Assembly: GCF_017573505.1 (NCBI RefSeq)
Contig: NZ_JAGEOJ010000033.1
Span: 27,640-91,639, forward strand
Length of the DNA stretch: 64,000 bases
Direction of reading: 5' to 3'
From: Actinomadura barringtoniae
Lineage (GTDB): Bacteria > Actinomycetota > Actinomycetes > Streptosporangiales > Streptosporangiaceae
This document shows positions 18,634-27,500 of the stretch, one piece after another. The notes under the pieces were generated by a model that saw only the letters and a program-made list of their open reading frames with translations, did no database searches and was not told where the DNA came from. Both the position numbers and the translations under genes were made by a program. Each line of letters starts with the position of its first letter. Position 1 is the stretch's first letter.

Positions 18634-19959
18634 TCAGGTGGCCTTGCCGCGGGCGATGTAGAGGTTCATGGTGGTGAAATCGAGGGTGATGTTGTAGGGC
18701 TTGAAGAAGCAATGGGGGAAGTGGCCGGTCTCGTCGTATCCGGGGCCGTAGGGCCAGGGCCTGTTGATTCCGTTGTTCTTGTCCGCTTCGCAGTAGACGT
18801 CGTTGGCGACGGCGTCACCGAGGCGGATCTCCTTGGGGTAGCAGGGGTAGATGACGGTTGGATGGCTGTGGGCACCGGTCTGGAGCGGGCGGTCGTAGTC
18901 GGTGCGGATGCCCAACTGCTTGGCCACCTCCAGGGCCGTGCCCGCGGTGGCCGTGCCGGTTCTTCCGCCGAAGTTCACGCCCATCACCCGTGGGCCGGAG
19001 CTGGTGGAGCCGGTGATGCTGCCGATGCTGCTGACGTCGTGGTCACGGGCCAGCCAGATGGGCAGGGGCTTGGTGCCCGTCCGGGCGGCGTCGGCGCGTA
19101 GTTTCCTGGCTGCCGCAGGGGTCGGGCGGCGGAGGATCAGCGACTGGCCGGCGTAGTCGAAGGTGGTCAGCAAGTGGTAGAAGACCCAGGTGCCGATCAT
19201 TCCGGCGCTGTCAGTGTCGACGTCTGCGCCCGACTCCGTCGACGACCAGCCCACGGGGACGTTGCGCAGCTCCATGCCGCCCAGCTTGAGGGAGTCCAGC
19301 ATCCCGTAGTACACCCATATTTCGGTGCCTTCGTACTCGGTCTTTTCCTTGTAGACGGGGTCCAGACCGGCCTCTTTGGCCGCGGACGCGGAAAGGCTCA
19401 GGTTCGAGGCGCCGGTGTAGAACGTCAGGAGCTTCGGCGGGCCGCCGTTGAGTGAGGCCTCTACCAGCGGTTCCGGATCCAGCTGCTTCCATTCCACACG
19501 GCCGATGTCACCGTGGATCTGATACGCCTCGCCGCGGATTGCCGCGAACCATTTAGCGTAGCCCTGCTCGCCGCCCGCTTGCCAGCGCGGTGCGGCGAGG
19601 GAGTATTTGTCTTGCCGGATGTAGCAGTCGCCTAGGAGCTGGTTGGTCTCCTGGTCGTCGGGTGCAAGGTTGAGGGCCATGTTGAGGTATTTCTCGGCGT
19701 CGGGGAACTTGTTGGCCAGGAGCCCGACGTAGCCGCGCTGGCGTGCCGCGTGCAGGTCGGTGGGGTCTGTTTTCAGGATCTCTTCATACGCGCGGCCGGC
19801 TTGTTCGAATTTCCCGGCCTTGAACAACGCGTCCGCGTCATTGCCGCCGGTTCGCGCGCCGGCCGCCTTGCCCAGCAGGGGTATGGTCGCGGCGGCACCG
19901 GCCACTGCGGCCGCGCCCCGAAGCACCGAACGCCGGTTCCATTGTCCGTGATGAGCCAC
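18634..19959 (-). CDS. Tat-exported TPR protein with degenerate retropepsin-like domain
   Basis: A 441-residue exported protein. Residues 8-31 (NRRSVLRGAAAVAGAAATIPLL) form a Tat signal peptide. TPR repeats cover about residues 40-130, with paired helices such as FEQAGRAYEEILKTDPTD. Next comes a domain with the layout of clan AA aspartic proteases, but the catalytic DTGAS is YTGAS (residues 181-185). A second similar turn, VNFGGRTGTATAGTALEVAKQLGI, also lacks Asp. A proteolytic role is therefore unlikely and a structural or binding role more likely (inference). The GTG start at 19959 is preceded by AAAGGAG. No operon partner is visible. Confidence 0.75.
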   Translation of the reverse strand: MAHHGQWNRRSVLRGAAAVAGAAATIPLLGKAAGARTGGNDADALFKAGKFEQAGRAYEEILKTDPTDLHAARQRGYVGLLANKFPDAEKYLNMALNLAPDDQETNQLLGDCYIRQDKYSLAAPRWQAGGEQGYAKWFAAIRGEAYQIHGDIGRVEWKQLDPEPLVEASLNGGPPKLLTFYTGASNLSLSASAAKEAGLDPVYKEKTEYEGTEIWVYYGMLDSLKLGGMELRNVPVGWSSTESGADVDTDSAGMIGTWVFYHLLTTFDYAGQSLILRRPTPAAARKLRADAARTGTKPLPIWLARDHDVSSIGSITGSTSSGPRVMGVNFGGRTGTATAGTALEVAKQLGIRTDYDRPLQTGAHSHPTVIYPCYPKEIRLGDAVANDVYCEADKNNGINRPWPYGPGYDETGHFPHCFFKPYNITLDFTTMNLYIARGKAT

Positions 19960-20064
19960 GGGTCTTCTCCTTTCGTGATCGCCCTCCGCTCGCGGCGTCC
20001 GTCGTTGCAGCCTGGCGGAGGGCTTTCAGCAGATCTGGATCGAGGTCGGCCGCGGCCGAGATCT

Positions 20065-20105
20065 CCTCAGGCCCGCCACGCCGCGAGGCGCGCGCGGGCC
20101 TGAGG
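20065..20105 (-). terminator. Terminator-like hairpin after the small repeat protein
   Basis: CCTCAGGCCCGC (20065-20076) and its perfect complement (20094-20105) form a 12-bp stem, starting 8 bp beyond the stop codon of the minus-strand gene. There is no T-run. Confidence 0.65.
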
Positions 20106-20113
20106 TCTCGGGG

Positions 20114-20386
20114 TCAGCCGGTGTAGTTGGGCGCCTTGGGGATGGCCTTGCCAGGCGCTGCGGCGATCGGCGGCGTGCCGGGCTTTGACGGGTTGTCGCC
20201 GGGGTGCCTGGACGGGAGGTGGCCGGGGTGCCTGGACGGGAGGTGGCCGGGGGCGGCGGGCGGCGTGGGCGTGGCGGTGCCGGCCTCAGCGGAGGTCAGG
20301 CCGGTGCCGGCCTCGGCGGAGGTCAGGCCGGTGCCGGTGAGGCCGACGCCCAGCGCGACGGCTGCGGTGAGGGACTTCAGGTGCAT
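20114..20386 (-). CDS. Small secreted Pro-rich protein with internal tandem repeats
   Basis: A 90-residue product. It has a signal-peptide-like N-terminus (MHLKSLTAAVALGVGL), then two copies of GTGLTSAEA, a Pro/Thr run, two copies of GHLPSRHP and a Pro-rich tail. The ATG at 20386 has GGAAGG six bases upstream. An alternative ATG at 20413 overlaps the stop of the L,D-transpeptidase gene (ATGA), so translational coupling is likely. Cotranscription with the transpeptidase suggests a cell-wall-associated role (inference). No family is recognised. The Ala/Pro-rich composition fits an extended wall-spanning peptide. Confidence 0.6.
   Translation of the reverse strand: MHLKSLTAAVALGVGLTGTGLTSAEAGTGLTSAEAGTATPTPPAAPGHLPSRHPGHLPSRHPGDNPSKPGTPPIAAAPGKAIPKAPNYTG
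20201..20248. repeat. Two perfect 24-bp tandem repeats
   Basis: The unit at 20201-20224 is repeated exactly at 20225-20248. It encodes the GHLPSRHP repeats on the minus strand, in frame, so copy-number change would keep the protein intact. Confidence 0.9.
20276..20329. repeat. Two near-perfect 27-bp tandem repeats
   Basis: Units 20276-20302 and 20303-20329 differ by one base (CTCAGCG versus CTCGGCG). They encode the repeated GTGLTSAEA segment of the small secreted protein. Confidence 0.88.
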
Positions 20387-20409
20387 CGATGGTCCTTCCG
20401 ATGGTGTTT

Positions 20410-21171
20410 TCATTCCTTGACGACGACCGGTGTGCCGATCGCCAGGTTCTTGGCCATCCAGGTGATGTCGTCGTTGCTGACCCGCACGCAGCCGTGGCTG
20501 GCTTTGCCGCCCAGCGCCGACGCCCTGTTTGTGCCGTGCACGGCGAGCTGCCCGGGGCCGCCGGCGAAGGTCCGCAGCGTCGGAGAGAAGCCGCTCAGAC
20601 CGAAGGCGTACGCGCCGTAGTCGCCCTTGGGGTTCGGCGGTTTGACCAGCTCGGTGAAGTAGAAGCGGCCGGCCGGAGTGGGGGTGCCGCCCTCGCCGGT
20701 GGCGACCTTGCCGGTGCGCAGCACCTTGTCGCCGTCGAAGACGGTGAACGTGAACGCCTTCGGGTCGATCTCCACCCGGTGGGTCGTCGATGACAGGGTG
20801 ACGTCGGATGCCTTCACCCAGCCGGTGCTGCCGTTGGGGCGAACAGGCAGCAGCACCTTGAGCCAGTCGCCGTCCTCGGCGTCGACGAGGAAGACCCGGG
20901 TGGCGCCCATTTCGTTCGGGCTGGACAGTGTCTTCCAGACCGCTGCGTCGCCCTTGTGCTCGTGCACGGCGATCTGGCGGCCGCGTACGGTCGCTATCTC
21001 CGCACCGCTCTGCCGCTGCGCTGCCCGCTGCGGCTCGGCGGTCGCGGCCGGGCGGCCGGCCTTGGGCGAGCCGCCCGCCGGTTTGCCGTCGCTCGACGAG
21101 CCGCAGCCGGCCAGTCCGGCGATCAGGCCGGTGGCGAGCAGGGCGCCGGTATGAATCTTGACGTGGCGCAT
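20410..21171 (-). CDS. L,D-transpeptidase lipoprotein (YkuD domain)
   Basis: Cross-links peptidoglycan stems (3-3 links) outside the membrane. The 253-residue protein has a lipobox LAGC near residue 22, an SH3-like region (about 60-110) and a C-terminal YkuD catalytic domain. The domain carries VHGT and the nucleophile motif SHGCVR (Cys about residue 228), ending VVVKE. It is the first gene of a two-gene minus-strand unit with the small repeat protein (ATGA overlap). It is divergent from the two-component pair at 21265, which may sense envelope stress and control it (inference). The start ATG at 21171 has no strong ribosome site. Confidence 0.93.
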   Translation of the reverse strand: MRHVKIHTGALLATGLIAGLAGCGSSSDGKPAGGSPKAGRPAATAEPQRAAQRQSGAEIATVRGRQIAVHEHKGDAAVWKTLSSPNEMGATRVFLVDAEDGDWLKVLLPVRPNGSTGWVKASDVTLSSTTHRVEIDPKAFTFTVFDGDKVLRTGKVATGEGGTPTPAGRFYFTELVKPPNPKGDYGAYAFGLSGFSPTLRTFAGGPGQLAVHGTNRASALGGKASHGCVRVSNDDITWMAKNLAIGTPVVVKE

Positions 21172-21264
21172 GCCGCGAGATGCTGGCCAAGAAAAGTGAA
21201 GAACCTGTGAGGCCGATGTGATGATCCCGTGGTCCCGGTCACCGGTCGCCTACGCTCGAGGTTT

Positions 21265-21954
21265 ATGTGCGCGAATGTCCTGGTCGCGGAGGACGACGTC
21301 AAACAGGCGGAGCTGCTGCGGCGCTATCTCCAGCACGAGGGGCACTCCGTCGTCGTCGCCCACGACGGGCGCGCCGCGATCGACGAGGCTCGCGCCCGCC
21401 GCCCCGACCTCGTGCTCCTCGATGTGATGATGCCGGGCCTCGACGGCCTCGACGTGTGCCGCCTGCTGCGCGCCGACTCCGACGTGCCGGTACTCATGCT
21501 GACCGCCCGCGCTACCGAGGACGACCTGCTGCTCGGCCTCGACCTCGGCGCCGACGACTACGTCACCAAGCCGTACAGCCCGCGCGAGCTGATGGCCCGG
21601 GTGCGCACGCTGCTGCGGCGCACCGGCCGGGGGAGCGGTGAACGGGTGCACCGGGTCGGCGGCATCACCGTGGACCCCGACCGGCACACGGTGCTCGCCG
21701 ACGGGCGCGAGATCGAGTGCACGCCCGCGGAGTTCCGCATCCTGGAGGCGCTGGCCGCGAGGCCTGAGCAGGTCTTCACCCGCTCACAACTCCTGGAGCA
21801 CCTGCACGGTTTCGACCGCTTCATCACCGAGCGCACTGTCGACGTCCATGTGAAGAACCTGCGCAAGAAGATCGAACCTCAGCCGCGGCGACCGGTCCGG
21901 CTGCGCACGGTGTACGGCGTCGGGTACAAGCTGGTCGGCGACCATGCGCCATAG
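21265..21954 (+). CDS. OmpR/PhoB family response regulator
   Basis: A 229-residue protein with an N-terminal receiver domain: acidic pocket EDD near the start, phospho-acceptor Asp at residue 53 in LLDVMMPG, and a conserved Lys in VTKPYSP. A C-terminal winged helix with RTVDVHVKNLRKKIE and YGVGYKL follows. The start at 21265 fits the family N-terminus (MCANVLVAEDD); an upstream in-frame GTG at 21229 adds 12 unrelated residues. It overlaps the histidine kinase start by 11 bp, so the two are translated together. Confidence 0.95.
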   Translation: MCANVLVAEDDVKQAELLRRYLQHEGHSVVVAHDGRAAIDEARARRPDLVLLDVMMPGLDGLDVCRLLRADSDVPVLMLTARATEDDLLLGLDLGADDYVTKPYSPRELMARVRTLLRRTGRGSGERVHRVGGITVDPDRHTVLADGREIECTPAEFRILEALAARPEQVFTRSQLLEHLHGFDRFITERTVDVHVKNLRKKIEPQPRRPVRLRTVYGVGYKLVGDHAP

Positions 21955-23974
21955 CCTGCTGGTACGACTGGTCGCCAGCTCGGTACTGATCGCGGTGTGC
22001 TCGATCGTGGCGACCGCGTGGCTGGCGGCGCGCAGCACGTCCGGCGAGATCCGGCATCAGCAGGGTCAGACTCTCGCCCGCGACGCCCGCATCAACGACG
22101 CGCTGCTCGGCTACGCGGCGAGCCACCCGCGCTGGGACGGCGTCCAGGCGACCGTGCGCGAGCTGGCCCGGCAGAGCGACCAGCGGGTCGCACTGGCCAC
22201 CGAGGGCGGAGTCCGGATCGCGGACTCGGCAACCGGCGGCCCGCCACTGCCGGCGCGCCCCTCGGCCGTCGTCGACCCGCTCGCCGTCGACGTCTCGCTG
22301 GTGCAAGGCGCCGCCACCGACCGCATCGACGCGCGCGCGGCCGGCCCGTTCCGGCTGCCAGAGCCCGACCGAGCACGGCTACTCAAGCAGGTCGACGCGC
22401 AGGCGGCATGCCTGCGCCGCGAGAACCAGCGCGCCACGGTCGTCGTCGGACCCGGCGGCCGCCCTTACCTGCGCCGCGAGGGCATTCCGGTCACCCCGGC
22501 CCCGGGCACGGACCGAGCGCGCTCGCCCGCCCGCGCGCCGTCCGGTCACGGCCCTGCCCCCACCCGAACGGCGCTCATCGGACTGCTCGGTCGGACGCGT
22601 CCGTCAGGCGACGAAGCGATACGGCTCGCCGGCGGCACCGAGGCCCGGTTCGCCCTGGCCGCAACGACAGTGAAATCTGCTCCGCAGATCAAACCGATGG
22701 AGAAGCCGCAGCCGGTGACCACGCCGGGCAAGCCGACCGGCGCACCCGGAGAGAAGCCGGAGAACCCGCCCCCAGTGGCGCCGAAAAGCACAGTGCCACC
22801 CCGTCCGTCGACGCCCGGCTCACCGCCGTGCTCACCGGACGCGCCCGGGCCGACCACCACCGAGAAGCACGCGCTCAACCAGCTCGCTGCCCTGGTCCGG
22901 CAGTGCCAGAGAAGCCGGGTCGAAGTATGGCTGGACGAGACCGGCACGCCGGCCGCCCCGGCGTCGGCCGCCGAGTGCCTGGCCACCGCGCGCCGCACCC
23001 AGTTGAAGCCCTACCTCGCACCCGCCGCGCTGCTCTACATCGGCTCGCCGGAGGACCGTACGCCGACCATCGACCCGTACGGCATCGCGGGAGTCACCGC
23101 GGTGATCCTCGCCCTGGCGACCGGGGTCAGCGTGCTCGTCGCCACCCGGCTGATGCGGCCGGTACGGGCGGTGACCGCGGCGGCCAGGCGGATGCGGGCA
23201 GGCGACGGCTCGGCCCGGGTCAGGGTGCGCGCCAAGGGCGAGGTCGGCGAGCTGGGCGCCGCGTTCAACGAGATGTCCGAGCACCTCGACCGCATGGAGC
23301 AGCAGCGCAAGGCGATGGTCAGCGACGTGTCGCACGAGCTGCGCACGCCACTGAGCAACATCCGCGGCTGGCTGGAGGCCACCCAGGACGGCGTGGCCGA
23401 GCTGGACCCGGTGCTCACCGCCTCGCTGATCGAGGAAGCCACGCTGCTGCAGCACATCGTCGACGACCTGCAGCAACTCGCGCTCGCCGACGCGGGCAAG
23501 CTACGGCTGCACCCCGAGCCGGTCGACGTGGCCGACCTGCTCGAGCAGATCGCGACCGCCTACCGCGCCGCGGCGGCCGGACTCGCGCTGACCATCGAAG
23601 CCCCCGATCGTCCGCACGTGGACGCCGACCCGGTACGGCTGCGCCAGGCGATCGGCAACCTCCTCGCCAATGCGCTCCGCTACACCCCGGCTGGCGGGCA
23701 GGTGAGTCTCCGCGCGTACGCCGCCGGTGATGACGTGCTGATCGAGGTGGTCGACACGGGGCCGGGCATCGCCTCCGAGCACCTACCGTACGTCTTCGAC
23801 CGATTCTGGCGGGCCGAGAGGTCACGCAGCCGGCAGACCGGCGGCAGCGGCCTCGGCCTGGCCATCGTGCGGCAGCTCGCCGAAGCGCACGGCGGATCCG
23901 CGACCGTGCGCAGCGAGCCGGGCCAGGGCGCGACGTTCGTCCTGCGGCTACCCCGGAGAACGAACATCGCATGA
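21944..23974 (+). CDS. Sensor histidine kinase
   Basis: A 676-residue membrane kinase. A TM segment near residues 8-30 is followed by a long extracytoplasmic region (about 30-375) with a low-complexity Pro/Lys-rich part around residues 245-305. A second TM (GIAGVTAVILALATGVSVLVA) leads to HAMP, HisKA with SDVSHELRTPLSN (His about residue 464) and HATPase with NLLANALRYTP and GSGLGLAIVRQL. The Pro-rich extracytoplasmic linker is long for this class and may reach into the cell wall. It is the partner of the overlapping response regulator. Confidence 0.94.
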   Translation: MRHSLLVRLVASSVLIAVCSIVATAWLAARSTSGEIRHQQGQTLARDARINDALLGYAASHPRWDGVQATVRELARQSDQRVALATEGGVRIADSATGGPPLPARPSAVVDPLAVDVSLVQGAATDRIDARAAGPFRLPEPDRARLLKQVDAQAACLRRENQRATVVVGPGGRPYLRREGIPVTPAPGTDRARSPARAPSGHGPAPTRTALIGLLGRTRPSGDEAIRLAGGTEARFALAATTVKSAPQIKPMEKPQPVTTPGKPTGAPGEKPENPPPVAPKSTVPPRPSTPGSPPCSPDAPGPTTTEKHALNQLAALVRQCQRSRVEVWLDETGTPAAPASAAECLATARRTQLKPYLAPAALLYIGSPEDRTPTIDPYGIAGVTAVILALATGVSVLVATRLMRPVRAVTAAARRMRAGDGSARVRVRAKGEVGELGAAFNEMSEHLDRMEQQRKAMVSDVSHELRTPLSNIRGWLEATQDGVAELDPVLTASLIEEATLLQHIVDDLQQLALADAGKLRLHPEPVDVADLLEQIATAYRAAAAGLALTIEAPDRPHVDADPVRLRQAIGNLLANALRYTPAGGQVSLRAYAAGDDVLIEVVDTGPGIASEHLPYVFDRFWRAERSRSRQTGGSGLGLAIVRQLAEAHGGSATVRSEPGQGATFVLRLPRRTNIA

Positions 23975-24084
23975 TCACCCCAAAATGCAACAGGAGTGGA
24001 ACGCCTTCATTGAGAGGGCCGTGACCAGGCTGCCCCGGCCGGAGTTCAGGAGGCGGCCTGGACAGGAGAATCCGCACCGTCCCA

Positions 24085-24420
24085 TTGGCCCTCGCCGCAG
24101 TGCCGGCCTCGCTCGCGGTCGTCGTAACCGGTGCACCGGCGCAGGCCGAAGAACTCAAGGAATTCCACACCTGGGCCGGTACCCGCAAGTGCCTGGACGT
24201 CGTCACCCAGAACAACACCACGGTCAAGATCTGGCGCTGCTCGGGAGCGGACGAGCAGAAGTGGGCGGATTCTGTCTCGTCCTTCCGGAACGACACGACC
24301 CGCAACAAGTCCCCCAAGACGCTCGAAGCTGGCGAACATGCCCGCAACGCCATCACCGCAAGTGCGGTCATCCTCGAGGAGAAGTGCACCGTCGAGGCTG
24401 GGCTGGCCACTTTTCAGTGA
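24085..24420 (+). CDS. Short secreted protein with a partial ricin-B-like lectin repeat
   Basis: About 111 residues from a TTG at 24085, with a signal-like stretch (LALAAVPASLAVVVTGAPAQA) and then KCLDVVTQNNTTVKIWRCSGADEQKW. That is one ricin-type beta-trefoil repeat (CLDV, N-T-x-V, IW-C, Q-W). A full domain has three such repeats, and the rest here does not continue the fold. The start is uncertain because the frame stays open upstream without a clear ribosome site. It may be a truncated gene. The 24421-24578 stretch shows no gene. Confidence 0.45.
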   Translation: MALAAVPASLAVVVTGAPAQAEELKEFHTWAGTRKCLDVVTQNNTTVKIWRCSGADEQKWADSVSSFRNDTTRNKSPKTLEAGEHARNAITASAVILEEKCTVEAGLATFQ

Positions 24421-24578
24421 CAGCCGAAGACCGACTGGTCTCAGATCATGGTCGGCACCGTGCCGACGATGGTCCCCGTCCTGCTGAACTTCCCGATCGG
24501 CCAACGCCGCCTCATCCAGGCCCTCTCGGGCGCAGTCAAGGGCTGGCCGTCCGATCGGGGTGTGAGAGTTCGTCGAGG

Positions 24579-27500
24579 TCAGGGTGTGGTCCAGGCGGTG
24601 GCGCGGCGGAAGCGGGCAAGGGTCGCGCGAGCGCTCTGGGGGGAGATGCTCAGCTCCCGCCGCGCTGCCGACAACTCCGTGTAGGAGGCGTCAGAGCCGG
24701 GCCTGGCGGCTCGGACGGTCTCGATGTCGAACTGGGGCTCGCTGAACGCCATGGCCACTGTCTGGCCGTGGTCGGCCAGCGCCGCCAACGCGACCACCGC
24801 TGCCCGCGCCTGGGTCTGCGGTTCCTCGGCCCCTTCCTGAGCACCGTCCGCCGGGCCGGTCGAGGGCAGCCGGTCCTCAAACGTGGCGAGCGCGGTGAGG
24901 ATGGGCAGGAGAGGGGCGCCGTCGTCGAGGGCGGACATCCGGGTGCGCAGCTCGTCGAAGACCGGAGCCCATGGGGGGCCGGGCGCCAGTTGCGTCAAGT
25001 GGCTGCGGGTTCCGGCGAGCGCGTCCGACACATCCTCCCGGACCAGGCGATACGCCAGCATGGACAGCCGCGGCCGCGTGTCGGTCTCGTTGTTGACTTC
25101 GATGAGGCGCCGCGTCACCCGGATCAGCTCGCGTGGCAGTCCGCCCGACAGAGCGTGGACCAGATAGACGAACGGGTCGGTCAGTCCCAGGACGCGTTTC
25201 TGCAGCAGGTGCTGTGCTTCGGCCCCCGACAGTGCCTGCACCATCACGACCTCGTCGAAGGCGTTCTCGAACACCGACCGCCCGGCCACTGCCCGCCGGG
25301 CGAACACCGACCCGACCTCCTCGGCCACCGAGACCAGGTAGAAGCAGTGCGGGATCCCGAACACCGCCTTGATCTCGCTGACGAACCGTTCGGCCTGCGT
25401 GATCGACCCAATCCGGTCCACTTCGTCGATCGCGACCAGTACCCGTCGCCCACGCGCCGCCTCGGCCTCCGCGATGTCTTTCAGGAACCGCTGGAACTCT
25501 CCGACCAGCTCCGGCAGGTTCCACGGCAGTTCCTTGGCCGTCCCGCCGCGCGCGAACCCGCCCCGCCCACCCGGCATATTCGCGGTGAGCGTCCAGGCGG
25601 TGGTGTGCTCCTTGCGCAGCCTCGCCGTGTAGCTCCGCGCACGCCGCACCAACCGGGCCTGCTCCGACCGTCGGCGCCGGGTGTACGCGACGGCGGCCAC
25701 CCCGGCAAGGCAGACGACCGCAAGGCCCGCCGCCCATCCCTCCCAGTCGTGCCAGGATCCCCGCAAGCCGAGAAGGAATCGGTCGAGATGCCCGCTCGTC
25801 CAGCGGTATGCCATGGCGAGACGTCCCTGCCAGTCGAAGAGCACGACGAGCACCCCAAGCGCCACGACCAGGTAGAGAGCCTGCACCGCCACGCGGCGCA
25901 CGGGCCGCGCCAGCCGCAGGGCCCGCGCGCGCCAGGTCATCGCGCGCTTGCCGTAGCACTCGACGTACTGTTCGCACAGCCGCTGGAAGAGCTCCACAAG
26001 GAAGTCCTTGGGCACGTACTCAGCGGGCGCCGACGCCGAGACCGCGAATTGGCGCGGCTCCTGGAGGATCGACCGCAGAAGCGTCGACTTCCCCGCACCC
26101 CTGGGCCCGGCGATCGCGATACTCGCCGAGTCCGAGCGGTTCAGCGTGGCCTCCACCCGGGCCCTGGACCGGGTGGGCACGAACAGCCGGAGGTCGTGCA
26201 CGCGTTTGAGCCCGGCGGTGTCGTACTCGTAGAGGTACCGATAGAAGTCCGCGCCGAGCAGCCCGTTGATCGCCCGGGTCAGTTCGGGGATGATCACGGC
26301 GTCCCGGGCCTCCCGCAACCATTCCGCTTCGGCCTTCGCGGCGGCCTTGCGGTAAGCCTGGTCTCCGAGGATCAGGGACGCGGGATATCTCGACCCCCAG
26401 TGCTTGGGATCCGGCGTCCTCGCCAGGTAGAGGACCATGAAATAGCTGAGGAGGCCGGGCAGGAACGCTGCGGGCCGCCCGATGGCGAACGCCAGGCAGA
26501 GGCCGGAGAGAACGCCTCCGCAGACACCCAGAAAAGCCCCGTGGCGCGGCCGCCTGAACTGGAGGGCGGCGACGCCCGCCCCCACGAGTGCTCCGCCGAC
26601 CAGGAACAGCAGCGAGCCTCTGCTGATGAACAGCGAACCTCCGCTGATGACGCGCGAAGTGCCGACGAGGACGACGCCGTACCGCAACATCACCAGGAGC
26701 AGCAGGTTCACACTCGCGTTGGCGACGAGCTGCCATTCACCTCCCGGGCGGAGAGCGGCCTGACTGCGGAGCCGCGAGAGCTTCTCCTCGAGCTGGTTCA
26801 AGTTCCGCCTGGTCTCCGCGGCGCGTTCGTGCGTCGAGAGCTTGCGCCCTTCCTCGGCCATATGAACCAGGTCCAGCCGGGCGAGGATCGAGCCGACGTC
26901 GACGTGGCCGTCACGGATGTAGCCGCTGACGCGCTGGTCCTCCAAGCAGGCGCGGGCGTGCTCGACGAGGACCTGCTCATCGTCGTCGTACGGCGGTGTC
27001 CGGTCGGCGCCGGGGGCATCCGCCAGAAGCTCGGCGACGGACAGGCGTCCAAGAAGATCGCGCGGCTGGTGCAGGTACCGGCCGTCGGGACCCCGTTCCT
27101 CCAGGGCGGTGACGGCTTGCCGGAACCGCCAGGGCCGGGACAACTCGCGGCCGAGCGGCGTGCGGGGGTGTGCGGTGAGTTCGTCGAGAACAGGTTGCCA
27201 GCGCTCAGGCTCGGCGGCTTCCCGCGCCACGTCGGCGCGCTGGCGGTCTGGCCCCATCGGCCCGATCTCGGCGATCGTGCGGGGCGCCGGCGGCTCATCC
27301 GGCGCCCGTACGCGCTGGCCGACGATCACCCGGGTCTCCGGACGGTGGCCGAGGTGCTCCACGACCGCCGCGACGTCGTCTCGAAGGTCGTCGAGCACCG
27401 GGACGACCTTCTGCTCCCGGTCGAGGAGCCGGGCGTCCGCCGTGCTCAGGCCGTACGACTCCAGGACGGCGACGATCCAGCCGCCGAGGTCGGCGCCGGC

